This document shows, in pieces, positions 46,015 through 56,310 of a DNA stretch of 64,000 nt; positions within the stretch are counted from its first letter, which is position 1; every line of letters starts with the position of its first letter. The stretch covers positions 1-64,000 of the forward strand of contig ML975262.1 of assembly GCA_010015605.1 (NCBI GenBank), read 5' to 3'. Both the position numbers and the translations under genes were made by a program. This DNA comes from Decorospora gaudefroyi. Its lineage: Eukaryota > Ascomycota > Dothideomycetes > Pleosporales > Pleosporaceae. Below the pieces are notes generated by a model, which saw nothing but the letters and a program-made list of their open reading frames with translations, had not been told where the DNA came from and ran no database searches.

Positions 46015-47182
46015 TCATCGGCGGAAGACTTTCATGAAGCTTTTACGCTTGCTAATCCCTGGTGTGATAGGCTTATCCGCAGGAATGGGAGGCGGGGCCG
46101 GATGTGCGTTGGAGTTGGCGCTCTTGCCGAACTTGGAGAGCAAGGGGTCCGACTTCTTGGTGGGCATGTTGCCTTCAACTGGCTTCTCGCTCATGCCCTT
46201 CTCGTTGACGGCTACGCCAGAGTCGAGTGGTCCATCACGAGAAATCTCAGAGGAGACGACTGCTCTTGCGCCAGTGTCAGCTTTGGAAAGACCACGGGAA
46301 AGCTGCATGCTACTCTTTGCTTTGAAGACGGACGACTTCCGCGAGTTCTTGGTCATGGCACGCTTGAGGTTGCTGCCAGTCTCCTCTGCTTGTTGTCGCT
46401 CCAGGCGCTCAATCTCGCCCAAAATAGTCATGCTGTTCATGGCGAGAGACTCTTCGGCGATGGGGATGAACTTGACGATGCCTCGATCTGGCGACACGCC
46501 GATGGACTCGGTCATGAATGCTTGGATCAGGGCGGCATTGCGCTTGTTGGTCGTGGGCTGCAATTGGACGGGCAGAGCGTTAATGGTCAGAATGTAGGTC
46601 GGCTCGAAAGATCCGCCGAGCAGCAGGCAGGCCGAGTGGTTGACGGTGATCATAATTGAGGCTTCTGGCCTTTGGTAGCGCGTCGAGAGATGGTGCGAGA
46701 GGTCGGTGACCAGGGTGTATTCGTCCTTGATCTGCGCTGGTTTAGCATTTCGTTGAAAGAGTGGAGCAGGACGGAGACTAGTAGGGACGTACGATAACGT
46801 TGGTCCGCAGCTCGGCTACGATGGGTGCATCCTTGGTCACGCGCTCCCGGGCAGACGAGGCGACACCATCTTTGTAGGTGAATTGATCCTCGTAGAACTG
46901 TGCCCGCGAACGCGAAGTTACGGGTCGCAGCGGGCCCACGCCGTCGCCCGTGGTGCCCCGGATGCGATGTCGGGCGTCGTCGTCGACATCTTGAACGGAA
47001 TGGGGCGAGGATGCGAAGGAGAATTGCGAGGGTGAGGGCGAGAGTTGCTCTCCGACCTTCTCCGGTGAAAGTAGCGTGGCGCCTGCCTGTTTCGGAAAAG
47101 CATTACCAGAGTACGTCGAGGTCGACGACGGCCGCGACATTTTGGCCTGGGTCGATGTCGAATTGTTGACCGAGTGGGGCAT
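46015..47182 (-). CDS. MIF/tautomerase-domain protein
   Basis: Two exons, 47182-46793 and 46731-46015, around a 61 bp intron, 368 residues. The middle (about 118-235) matches the macrophage migration inhibitory factor fold: KDAPIVAELRTNV, IMITVNHSACLLLGGSFEP, LTINALPVQLQPTTNKRNA and GVSPDRGIVKFI. In MIF the catalytic proline is residue 1 after Met removal. Here the matching proline is internal, behind about 118 residues of Ser/Pro-rich extension, and the region of MIF Lys32 reads YQRPEA. Classical tautomerase activity is therefore doubtful. The C-terminal 130 residues are Ser/Lys-rich with a basic SKRKSFMKVFRR end. The ATG at 47182 is preferred over an upstream TTG. Function unknown; MIF-like proteins occur across ascomycetes. 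Confidence 0.85.
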
Positions 47183-49533
47183 GGCAGAGAGGTGCAAAAG
47201 AATGGGCGGACGTGAGGATATTTAAAGGCCGGGTAGGGTTGTTTGTTTGCCTGGTGGGAGGGGAGCCGCGAACGAATTCCAGAGGACGATCTTGGACTGG
47301 ATTCGCCTAGATATGGATGCGACTGCTGCTGCGACCACCTGCAAGCGCAGATCTCTGACCGCACTTCTCTCCAGCTATCTCTCTGCCTGGCACGAGTCCG
47401 GATCGAGGTGCGGGTGGCGGTGGGTTATCTTTCAGAAACACGGGCTGTGTGTGTTGTGACTTGTGAAGGAGGCTCTGCAGGTGGTGGTGCGGCAGGGACT
47501 CTCTTGACGGGGCGGCTGCTGGGATTAAGAATGGGTGACGACGGGGCAAACACGCGGGAAATGACGGTGTAGAGCAGCCAAATAGCGAAGCACTATATCC
47601 TATATACCTGGTGCCGGTCCTCTGGCTCACACTCTTCGCCGCAACACCTGGCACACACACACACGCACCCAAGTAACACTGCTACCGCGACAGGGATCCT
47701 TCTCCCAGACATCAGCTGCACGCGGGCCTGCCGCCGCCATTCTGATTCGATCTTGTGGGCGCATGCGCAAATCGGGCGAGGGATCTGAATCTGACGTTTG
47801 GACGGCCTGAAGACGGCTGTGCGCAGCATCGTATTGTGCATGCGTGGACGTTGAAGAGGTCAAGCGCCCGCGCTGAAATGCAAGTCTTCTCCACGCCATC
47901 CATCCTATCGCGGGCGCAGCGAGCGCCACCAGAGATACGGCCACCTGCACCTCCAGCTACGCTGCCTCTCCGGAGTCCAGAATAGCATCAACCGCAGGGA
48001 GAAGGGCGACCCCGGCGCAGCCCTAGTTGATGACGCCAGCATCATGAATCCGAGGCCGCATCACCACTCCATTGAAGTTTGTCGCGGTCCTGCTAGCCGC
48101 ACACTAATTTAATTCGCAGGCAGACTCCAACTCCGGCCGGGTCCTTTCACCAGCGCTAGCCTACCCCGCCAAATCCTCTCTAGCCTGGAGATGGATCCAC
48201 ACCGAGACCCCAAAGTCTCGACCTTTGCCGGAGACACGCCTCTGTGCCTTGTTTTTGCTTTTTTGCAAAACCTCCGTTCTGCATTACGTGGGCGGGAAGA
48301 AACCTCCGCGACCTACTCTATCTGGAGCCGCCTCGAGCGCACAGCATAACGGTGGCATAGTGCTGTGGTGACTGGCACCTGCCGTGACCAGGTGCTCTGG
48401 ATTTCCCCAGTGTCGCATCAGTGAGACTCTGTGAGAGACATACTCCGGAAGGAAGCTAGCGAGCCATAACCGACTCCATCGCCGACACCAGGCCTAGAAG
48501 GACGGATGCCAGCTGGATCGAGTCGAGAAAGGCCCAGTGCCATACGCGGCACGATCGAACCCGTGCCTCGTCCCTTCACGGCCATGTCCCTACGTAGATG
48601 AAGATAGCCAACCGCCTCGACTTTTTCCGAAATGACAACCAAGCTCGACACCCAATCACTACCCCAACAACGTACAACAACCCTCTCATTACAACTTCTT
48701 TGTTCGTGGCACAGATCACTAGGCGCGCTGCACGTCAAAACCCTTTCGAGATGTGCACCTGTCTCTGGTGCCAACGCCGTGCAACGAGACATCCTACCCG
48801 TCCCGTACATGGGTAGTACGAGCATTGCTCAACTTGCTTACAATTGGGTCTCGTTCTGGGCTAATAAAGTGGCCGGCCTAGATGTTCTTTTTGTTTGCTT
48901 TGACGCCGCAAACGGCCGTGGTTGAGAGGAAATACGAGTTCGAACGACGTGCGAGCCGTCATGGCAATCTAGCGTCATGTAGGCTTGTGGCGTGGGGATG
49001 AGGGCATGGTCTGTGTGGGCCTGACGGTCTTAATAACGGTTTCGTATACATACCATGGCTCCATGGGAAACTGGCATGCGCATAGGTAACCCTGCTTGGC
49101 ACCTCGCGTCACCCTCACGAACCTTGGAACGGCTCGGTTGGATGATGGGCATGATGGGTATTTACAGCACTGCGCATAGTAGCCGTGTTCACGATGCGAC
49201 ATGCATCGCGTCGTTCGTATCCGTGACGAGTAACGCAGCGACACGCCAAATGTAACCTTATCGCAACACGAGTTCGTCCAAGGTAAGCCTTTTTCGTATA
49301 TGTGCTGACTGGAGAACGAGCACCTAGTTGGGTAGTTCGTGAGGGAAGCCAGAGACTGTCCGAAACCGCAGTCGGAACTCAGTTGGAGAGTGTTTAAGTT
49401 AGACGAAAGCACGTGAGCATGCAGTGGTGAGGCGCCATGGTCGCGTCTCTTTCCCAAATATGACGTATTACGCGCAGCTCACCTTCACCATCAGCAAGCG
49501 TCTCATTCCTCTCCGACCCCACTACGTCTCACC
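47183..49533. other. intergenic, 2.35 kb
   Basis: Contains the promoters of the divergent MIF-domain and CENP-X genes. The remaining sequence shows only short frames without domains. No RNA gene or mobile element is recognised. Confidence 0.5.
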
Positions 49534-50085
49534 ATGCCTCCAAAGAACGCGACACAGAATGCTGCACGCAGAAAGGGCCCCTCATTCAACCCACCACGAC
49601 CCATAAACGCGCCTTCCCAAGCATCCACGACAACAAAACGCGCAGCAACTAAACCCACTGCGCCAGCATCAAAAAGCGGCTTCCACCCAGCAGCCGACGT
49701 GATCGATCTGTCTGAAGATGAGCAAGACGAACATCTCGCGCAGGGACTAGACAGCGACGACTTCGACGACATAATGGAAGACGCGCCCGCGCCTGCACCC
49801 GCACCCACTCGCAACCCTCCTCCCAACCCCACACTCTCCGAACCCGTCATCCCCCGTCCCCTTCTCGCGCGTCTTCTTCTCGAAAACTTTGACGATCAGA
49901 ACATGCAAATACAAACGGGAGCTATGAAGCTCGTTGGCAAGTACATTGACATTTTTGTCACGGAAGCATTCTTGCGCGCCAAGGACGAAAGTCAGACTGC
50001 GGCGCGTGAAGGGGGGATTACGGATGGGTTTTTGCAGGTGGAGGACTTGGAGAAGTTGGCGCCGCAGCTGGTGTTGGATTTCTGA
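49534..50085 (+). CDS. mhf2: CENP-X / MHF2 histone-fold protein
   Basis: A single-exon protein of 183 residues. The last about 80 residues are a CENP-X histone fold: IPRPLLARLLLENFDDQNMQ, GAMKLVGKYIDIFVTEAFLR and the diagnostic end GFLQVEDLEKLAPQLVLDF. MHF2/CENP-X pairs with MHF1/CENP-S as a DNA-binding tetramer. It assists the FANCM-type helicase at stalled forks and takes part in the kinetochore CENP-T-W-S-X particle. The N-terminal 100 residues are a basic then acidic disordered extension, including VIDLSEDEQDEH, which resembles a SUMO-interaction-like acidic motif (inference). The ATG at 49534 lies in an ACC-ATG-CC context. Confidence 0.9.
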   Translation: MPPKNATQNAARRKGPSFNPPRPINAPSQASTTTKRAATKPTAPASKSGFHPAADVIDLSEDEQDEHLAQGLDSDDFDDIMEDAPAPAPAPTRNPPPNPTLSEPVIPRPLLARLLLENFDDQNMQIQTGAMKLVGKYIDIFVTEAFLRAKDESQTAAREGGITDGFLQVEDLEKLAPQLVLDF

Positions 50086-51181
50086 GGGGTGTGGGATCAA
50101 GTGATGAGGTGGAAGGGTAGAGTAGGTGGTGTTCATAGGCTGCGACTGCGTATGACACAGCGACGAGTAGGTAGGCCACTCTACACCCGTCCGCTTTGAT
50201 GCCACAGGACAGAAACGTGACGGCTGGCAACGCTATAACTACCTACCATACCCGCAAAGTCCGACAACCTGGAATGGCCAAGTGGCGAAGGAGTCTACAA
50301 GCCAAACACGGGTACACCTTAGGCAGGTCCGGAAGTCTGGAAACAGGCAGCGATGCCGGGCCCGAGATTCGAGATTCAAGACCAAATCAAGGATGCAGCA
50401 TTCTGACATGTTTAAAACAATTCACAGTGATGCCTGGCGCCTAAGCGACTGTCCAAGGTGGATTTGCGCACACAGGCTGAGAATAGCAGTCATGCACAAT
50501 CTCGCAAACCGAGTTTCCGTGTGCCTGGCGTGGTGGGTTTGGGCGTTGCCGATGCCACGCCCAGCCTGAAGCAAGCTCAAACACGGACGGAACGCGGAGT
50601 GCGTCGCATCGTCAACACCGAGATCATCAGCATCGCAGGTCAACACAGCGCACACCAACACTTGGAACTTTTCTTCGATTTTCCAACGTACCTGGTGCGC
50701 ATTCTTCTCCACCGGCCGAAACCAAGAAGTTTTGCATTCAAGAGACGCGGTTTAGGTGGTGCGCTGTAGACGTGGTGAATACCTCGTCGCCTCGTCGCCT
50801 CGCATGCAGGGTTCCTCAGCCGGCCGAGAGGCTGAAGCACGAGTAGCCTCCAAAACGTCGCAGCCCCAACCCCATGTATCGGAATACTCACTAACCGCTA
50901 TGGCCACGCCTGCCCTCTTTTCATGCCTTAAGACGGCGTATCCTTCGCTCAGGCTCACTTTCTTACTCTGCATCTCACGTTCTGTCTTGCAGTTTCCTTT
51001 GCATCTCTCTTTCCCACCGTCTTTCTATTCTATCTTCTAATAGACCTGGCTAGTCCAGTTCGACCATTTGACAACTTCAGAGCGCTAGTCGCCTGTCCAT
51101 TCTCTTGACGAGACCTATTTTTTCATCAACCGCCTACATACGTAATTCCCCAGTTCTTTTCGCGCGACACAGACAGCAAAC
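50086..51181. other. intergenic, CENP-X to cupredoxin gene
   Basis: 1.1 kb, no supported gene. The last 250 bp are CT-rich and AT-poor, typical of the leader of a highly expressed secreted-protein gene. Confidence 0.5.
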
Positions 51182-52094
51182 ATGTACTTCTCAAGAGCAA
51201 CCCTCGTATCCGCCCTCGCCGGCTTCGCCTCAGCACAATCCGCCTCTGGCGCTGAGTCCGCCGCCTCTCCCACACTATCCACAGCCGTCGCCGGCCCCGT
51301 GTCGACAGGCACACAAAACGCAATGCCGGGCATGGTCAACACACACGTTGTACAAGTTGGAGGCCCCAACGGCAGCCTGGCCTTCTACCCTTCCAACGTT
51401 GTTGCGGCACCAGGTGATCTAGTGCAGTTTCAATTCCATCCCAAGGTACGTCCTCTTCTGTTCATCTCGACTTTTCTTTGATGTACATCAGAAGACTCGA
51501 TACTAATAACGGAACAGAACCACTCGGTTGTCCAATCGACCTTTGACAACCCTTGCGTCCCCATTCAGAACATCATGCCCAACAAGACCGACGCTTTCTA
51601 CTCTGGCTTCATGCCCACCAACGCCTCTTTCGCTGCCACAAGCCAGGTCTTGACCTATACCATCCGCGTTAGCGACGAGAAGCCGGTCTGGTTCTACTGT
51701 TCGCAGGGTCAGCATTGCCAGGCGGGTATGGTCGGAGCTATCAACGCGTACGTGAACGCCTACTCTCATTCAAAACCATTGCTAACGTCTTACCACTAGT
51801 CCCGCTGAAGGCAACAAGACAATGGCCGCATTCGTCGCTCTCGCTGCTCAAGCTACAGAGAACCTCTCCCCTGGCCAGGCCGGTGGCAGCACTGGTGGCA
51901 ACACGCCTGTCTCACCTTCTGCTGGAGGCGGTTCCAACGCTGGTTCTGATAACTCGGGCACCGGGAACCCAACGGCTACAACAAGCAGTGGACTAACGGA
52001 GTCTACTGGCGCAGCCTCTAGCCTACACAGTCAATCGATGGCTGGCGCTGGTATTGGTGCAGCTGTCTTGGCGGGTATCATGGCTATGTTGTAA
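51182..52094 (+). CDS. GPI-anchored extracellular cupredoxin
   Basis: Three exons, 51182-51445, 51518-51747 and 51800-52094, give 262 residues. A signal peptide (cut after about residue 18, GFASA) and a C-terminal hydrophobic GPI signal (SMAGAGIGAAVLAGIMAML) frame a plastocyanin-like domain. Type-1 copper ligands are present in the expected order: His90 (NHSVVQ), Cys149, His154 and Met159 (YCSQGQHCQAGM). The domain starts with VVQVGGPNGSLAFYPSNVVAAPGDLVQFQF. The tail is a Gly/Ser/Thr linker. Such proteins are common in filamentous fungi as surface or early-infection proteins. An electron-transfer or copper-handling role is inferred, and no partner gene is adjacent. Confidence 0.9.
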
Positions 52095-52607
52095 AAGCAA
52101 AGTTCATGCGTAACAGTGGAAGAGCGGAATTTCTATGATTTGCTGGGGCATGTGATACCATTATTCGGATGACTGAGCTGGTTTTGGTGAAGGGACTCGG
52201 GTTCGAGACCAGTTGTTTTTTCTTGCTTTGTCTGAATCGACCATCTTAGAACATAATTCAACAATGGAATACTGTTGTCTGCATATTATGTTCAATCCAT
52301 CGGTCGAGCATCTCAAGAAATGGTGTAGAGTGGAAGTTTGTGCTTACGTGAAGCAAGCTTCGCACCCCACATCCCCGCTTCATGTTGCTTCCTTCTTCCC
52401 ACCCGTACTCCCACGTGCAGACTCCTAGCGAACCACAACTGAGTGCAACACACCATACTTGCAAGCGATAGTGATGGCTTACGGCCTGAAGTCGCGCAGC
52501 CTGTCACAGGCGACGCAGGACCGGATGGCTTGCGAAGCCTTTGGCTGCCACGATGGACCGACTGCGTCGCCAGTCTCCGTCTCACGTATTCAGGGACTCC
52601 GGCACCG
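52095..52607. other. intergenic, cupredoxin to APH-family gene
   Basis: 513 bp. The reading frame of the downstream gene is open back to 52443 (GTG) but has no ATG before 52608. A tRNA B-box-like word, GGTTCGAGACC, near 52199 does not fold into a tRNA. Confidence 0.5.
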
Positions 52608-53711
52608 ATGACGACTACCGAATTTTGGAACCGCTTTGCTTCACGGAAAGAGGATAGAGAGAGGTACATACAGGTGCTACGTGACACGTACGAAGAGCAC
52701 AGGGTAGAAGAGTTTGGCGATCAGGGTTATTGCAGCTACACGCTCCTGATCACTCCCCCGGATGATTTGGACCTCAGAAACGACGACGAGAATAGGGAAA
52801 AGAAGACCGTTCTGCAAGAACGGGGAGATGCGTTCCTCGTGCAGCTTCGACCCGCGCCGCATGCGCTGAACCTTGACATTGTGCGTGCCGCGAGCAAGAC
52901 GTATCCCTCACTAGCCCCAACCATCCGACCTCTGGACCTTTGTTTCTCTGGGCGACTACATGCGTATGAGATGAAGAGGCTCCACGGCACGCCCTTCAGC
53001 CGACTCCAGCCTCGTGAGCGCACACTTAGCACGGCGACGCGCGCAAAGCTCGAATGCCTAATCCTAAGCTTTGCAGACTTGATAGCGCAAACCTGGCACT
53101 CTGCCTCAACCACCTCAAGACATATACGCGCCGACTCACCCATGGAGTCCACGTCAGACATGCTTTCCCAATGCCCAGGCAAAGTAGGCTCAAGCATCAT
53201 CCACAGGCTGCAGAAGCTCGCCGCAGGACTACCCTATGGATGGCTGCGCGAAAGAGCAGAGACGACGCTGCACGCGGTGCATTGCATGAGCGACTACCCC
53301 GTCGTGCTGAATCATGGCGACCTCATCCCGTCCAATATCCTGATCGACGAGGAAACGTGGAAAATTACGGGCTTGGTGGATTGGGCGGAGGCCGAGTATT
53401 TGCCGTTTGGGACGTGTTTGTATGGCCTGGAGCATCTCCTCGGGTACAGCGCTTTTGAAGCGGAAGAGGAAGGACTGACGTTTGTGTACCTTGATGTTGC
53501 GGTACGGCTTCGGGAGCTCTTCTGGATGCGGTTGTGGAGAGTTGCACCGGGATTGGAAGATAGAGAGAAAGATGTAAGAGTCATGAGGGATGTGGGCGTG
53601 TTGCTTTGGCATGGTATTGCGTGGGATGACGGCGCGATTGATCGCGTTGTGAATGAGGTGGATGATGTGGAAGAATTGGCACGACTTTGCGCATTCTTGA
53701 CTGTGTCGTGA
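52608..53711 (+). CDS. APH-family phosphotransferase-like protein
   Basis: 367 residues, intronless. The catalytic loop NHGDLIPSNILID matches HxDxxxxN of aminoglycoside-phosphotransferase-like kinases, and the following GLVDWAEAEYLPFG holds the metal-binding Asp. An upstream segment has the LCFSGRLHAYEMKRLHGTPF lid-like strand. Fungal members of this family are numerous, and most have no known substrate. The ATG at 52608 (MTTTEFWNRF) is the first in the open frame. The frame extends 55 codons upstream without ATG, so an upstream exon is possible. It differs clearly from the decayed homologue at 41-43 kb, so the two are not a recent tandem duplicate. Confidence 0.8.
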   Translation: MTTTEFWNRFASRKEDRERYIQVLRDTYEEHRVEEFGDQGYCSYTLLITPPDDLDLRNDDENREKKTVLQERGDAFLVQLRPAPHALNLDIVRAASKTYPSLAPTIRPLDLCFSGRLHAYEMKRLHGTPFSRLQPRERTLSTATRAKLECLILSFADLIAQTWHSASTTSRHIRADSPMESTSDMLSQCPGKVGSSIIHRLQKLAAGLPYGWLRERAETTLHAVHCMSDYPVVLNHGDLIPSNILIDEETWKITGLVDWAEAEYLPFGTCLYGLEHLLGYSAFEAEEEGLTFVYLDVAVRLRELFWMRLWRVAPGLEDREKDVRVMRDVGVLLWHGIAWDDGAIDRVVNEVDDVEELARLCAFLTVS

Positions 53712-54222
53712 GAGCAGCTGTTACGTAGGTTACCCCGAGGTGTAGGTAAGCGGGGATTTTGGATATTTACCGTCTTTATTCGTCTTTTGTTTCGTACTGG
53801 TTCTTTTCTGGGAGTTCCAGACCATGGAGCTTCGCTATGTTCTGTCTTCTCACCTCATACTTCTCAAGCTTATTCGCGTCTCCGGAGTTGTTGATTGTGA
53901 GCGCGTAGCGCCTTCCTGTCACACTGTGGGTGCACCTTCCCACACATGGTGTTCCTTCTACATACATACAGGCAACATGAAAACTTTGTTTACAACTCAT
54001 TGCCTGCTCGATTCTTCGCTCCTTGATACCAGTTCGTTCTGCTTTGCTTCATCACGAGTATCAAAGTACTTTGTGTCTACAGCTCTGTGACCCCCTTATT
54101 GTCAGACCACTGCAGCGAGTTACGTACAAGCAAGGCCGATGAATGTGCCATAGCGGTCGGTAAGAGGCTATCCGTACTACAGTCAACGCGAAGAACTAAC
54201 CAAGTGAACAGTGGAAGGGAAC
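53712..54222. other. intergenic
   Basis: 511 bp between two plus-strand genes. A GTAAGAG...CTAAC...AACAG arrangement at about 54160-54209 looks like a leader intron just upstream of the next start codon. Confidence 0.45.
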
Positions 54223-55821
54223 ATGGTCTTAACGCGCCGAAGCTCTGCAAAGGCAGACACGGCAACCAACAACCCAAGACAGTCAAACATGACCCCATGC
54301 GCAGACACTACCATTCATCGTCTGCCCAGCAATAGCGTAGTCGACCCTCCAGTAACACCAAGGATGGCTAATGCTGCTCTCAACGCGGCGCCGACTGGCA
54401 ATATCAATGAGCATGATCTCAGTTCGACATGCCCATCCACCGAAAAGACTCCAGAAGTTATCACTGTGAGCACACCCAAGACGCAAGACTCAACCGATCT
54501 GCATCAAAGAACAGTCTCTTCTGCTCTGCGAAGGCTTGCTCCCCAGCCTTTTGGGAATATGAGCGGCAGCTCTCGCAACCCGATCATCGTCAACGAGACC
54601 TCGTCTCCTCCTCGTCCAACAGCACGAACGCCGAAACGAAAGCACCGAAGAAACGGGCGGCTGCCGGAGCCACACAAGTTCTTGAACAAAGGCTACAGAG
54701 ACTTGTACAACTACCGCATCTCGGGACCAGCACTAGCGGCAACCCCAGCGAACGGAAGCACCTTTACAGGCCACCGGGGTGATGACCTACATCGTATGAT
54801 GAACGCCAAATTGACGGCCGCGCCAAATTGGAACCCGCATGCTGCATGGGGGCGTAATACTCGCACTGTGCCATTCGAGGTACAATATTCCATATCGGCC
54901 CATCACTCCGCGCAAAAGCAGCAGCAAAGCATGCTAATCCAACCATCGCCACATGCTCAGTATTATCAGTATCAAGCTCCGCCGATCCCATATCCAATGC
55001 TCCCCTCGCAGAACGAAGACATGCTCCGCAAGAAGGCGGCCCAATGCATCCGAGAGTCAGCACGACCGTCACCACGTAAGAGAAAGCTCTCTGATGTTGA
55101 TCCCGAGGAGACAAATACCGACGACGCTGAGAGTGAGAAGCCCGAGGACGTTGTTCAATCGTCTGCAAGCAAGAAAGCAACCCGACTGAACACTAACTCG
55201 CTACGGTCACCCCAAACAACTGTCAGCCCGCATGAAAATGACAAGCTCATAACTTACGGGGACCCAAATCTCGATATCAACCGCCTTATTGAGCATTCTT
55301 CGCTCATCACATCTCTTCTCCACACCTATCCGCACTCGACCGATCAAACGAGTTTACGACAAGTCATCTCGATGATTGTAGCCCTGCAAAATCAGCACAT
55401 TACAGCATGGATCAATGCTGATACACAGAACCCGCGCAAGCGGAGCAAGAGCAATAGCGACAGCGCCATCTGTGTCGATGGCGATGTGCATGCATCTACT
55501 GCGGTCAAAGTGCAGAAGGAGCGGGATACCGCACTGAGGAAGGTATTTTCTGCGGACGCGGATCTGTGGCAGGATGGTACGGGGCATGGCGTCGTTGATG
55601 TGTTTGTAGCGACCGCTGCGTTGTCGCCGGCTAGACGTTTGGATGTCGATGTTTTGACACGGAAAGACCGGGCTTCGCGCTTGGAAGGCACAGATGATGA
55701 AGGTCTCGTCAGGTCCGAGACTGAGCCTTGCGAGTGCCGTGGAGGAACAAAACAACGGAGCGGAGCACCATGCGGAATAACAGAGCACAACCCTCCCTCA
55801 CCTTCTTTACTGTGTAGATAG
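54223..55821 (+). CDS. unknown, probably nuclear, disordered protein
   Basis: A 532-residue single-exon frame starting MVLTRRSSAK. No domain is recognised. It is rich in Ser/Thr/Pro/Asn with several basic clusters (RTPKRKHRRNGR near residue 145, SPRKRKLSDVDPEE near 290, NPRKRSKSNSD near 410) that look like nuclear signals. One ordered-looking helical segment, DPNLDINRLIEHSSLITSLLHTYPHSTD followed by a second helix (about 345-395), could be a protein-interaction module. Codon-level bias and length argue for a real gene. An upstream exon is possible because the frame is preceded by an apparent acceptor (AACAG) at 54209. Its neighbours give no functional hint. Confidence 0.6.
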   Translation: MVLTRRSSAKADTATNNPRQSNMTPCADTTIHRLPSNSVVDPPVTPRMANAALNAAPTGNINEHDLSSTCPSTEKTPEVITVSTPKTQDSTDLHQRTVSSALRRLAPQPFGNMSGSSRNPIIVNETSSPPRPTARTPKRKHRRNGRLPEPHKFLNKGYRDLYNYRISGPALAATPANGSTFTGHRGDDLHRMMNAKLTAAPNWNPHAAWGRNTRTVPFEVQYSISAHHSAQKQQQSMLIQPSPHAQYYQYQAPPIPYPMLPSQNEDMLRKKAAQCIRESARPSPRKRKLSDVDPEETNTDDAESEKPEDVVQSSASKKATRLNTNSLRSPQTTVSPHENDKLITYGDPNLDINRLIEHSSLITSLLHTYPHSTDQTSLRQVISMIVALQNQHITAWINADTQNPRKRSKSNSDSAICVDGDVHASTAVKVQKERDTALRKVFSADADLWQDGTGHGVVDVFVATAALSPARRLDVDVLTRKDRASRLEGTDDEGLVRSETEPCECRGGTKQRSGAPCGITEHNPPSPSLLCR

Positions 55822-56310
55822 CGGAAAGCAAACTACACCATCAACTTACGAAGGCTTCGAAACATGACTTAAACACATACCTACACACGTCCAGTCATCT
55901 CACGCCTAATCAATACACAACTCACGATACGCGCCACGTCCCCCGTCATCTAACCTTGGGACTTCGGACTTCGGCTCCTCACCCTAAGTGAATATTCCAA
56001 TTCCACAGTCCGCATACATACCCACCTCTCTATATGTACCACCCGGATAAGCAACCATCAAAATTCAAAGCGGCGGAGTGGGAATTGGAGTATATATTGG
56101 GATGGGGTAGTTTGTTGGGAAAGAGTGATCATGTAGTTTAAATAAATACCAGTGTCGATGCCGTCTATATCGAAATAATTGAGCCAGTACTTAAAGTTAT
56201 GTCCGTATTGTGACACGATACTTACTATTCCATGCATTGTGAGTACTTCTATATAAACACAATGTTCTCATCTCGACATACCAGTACGGCCGTACATCCC
56301 CAACCTCCAA
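55822..56310. other. convergent intergenic region
   Basis: 489 bp between two converging genes, AT-rich in its right half. No gene supported. Confidence 0.5.

Noticed and set aside
52197..52212. tRNA B-box-like word GGTTCGAGACC
   Set aside because: No acceptor, D or anticodon stem can be formed around it.
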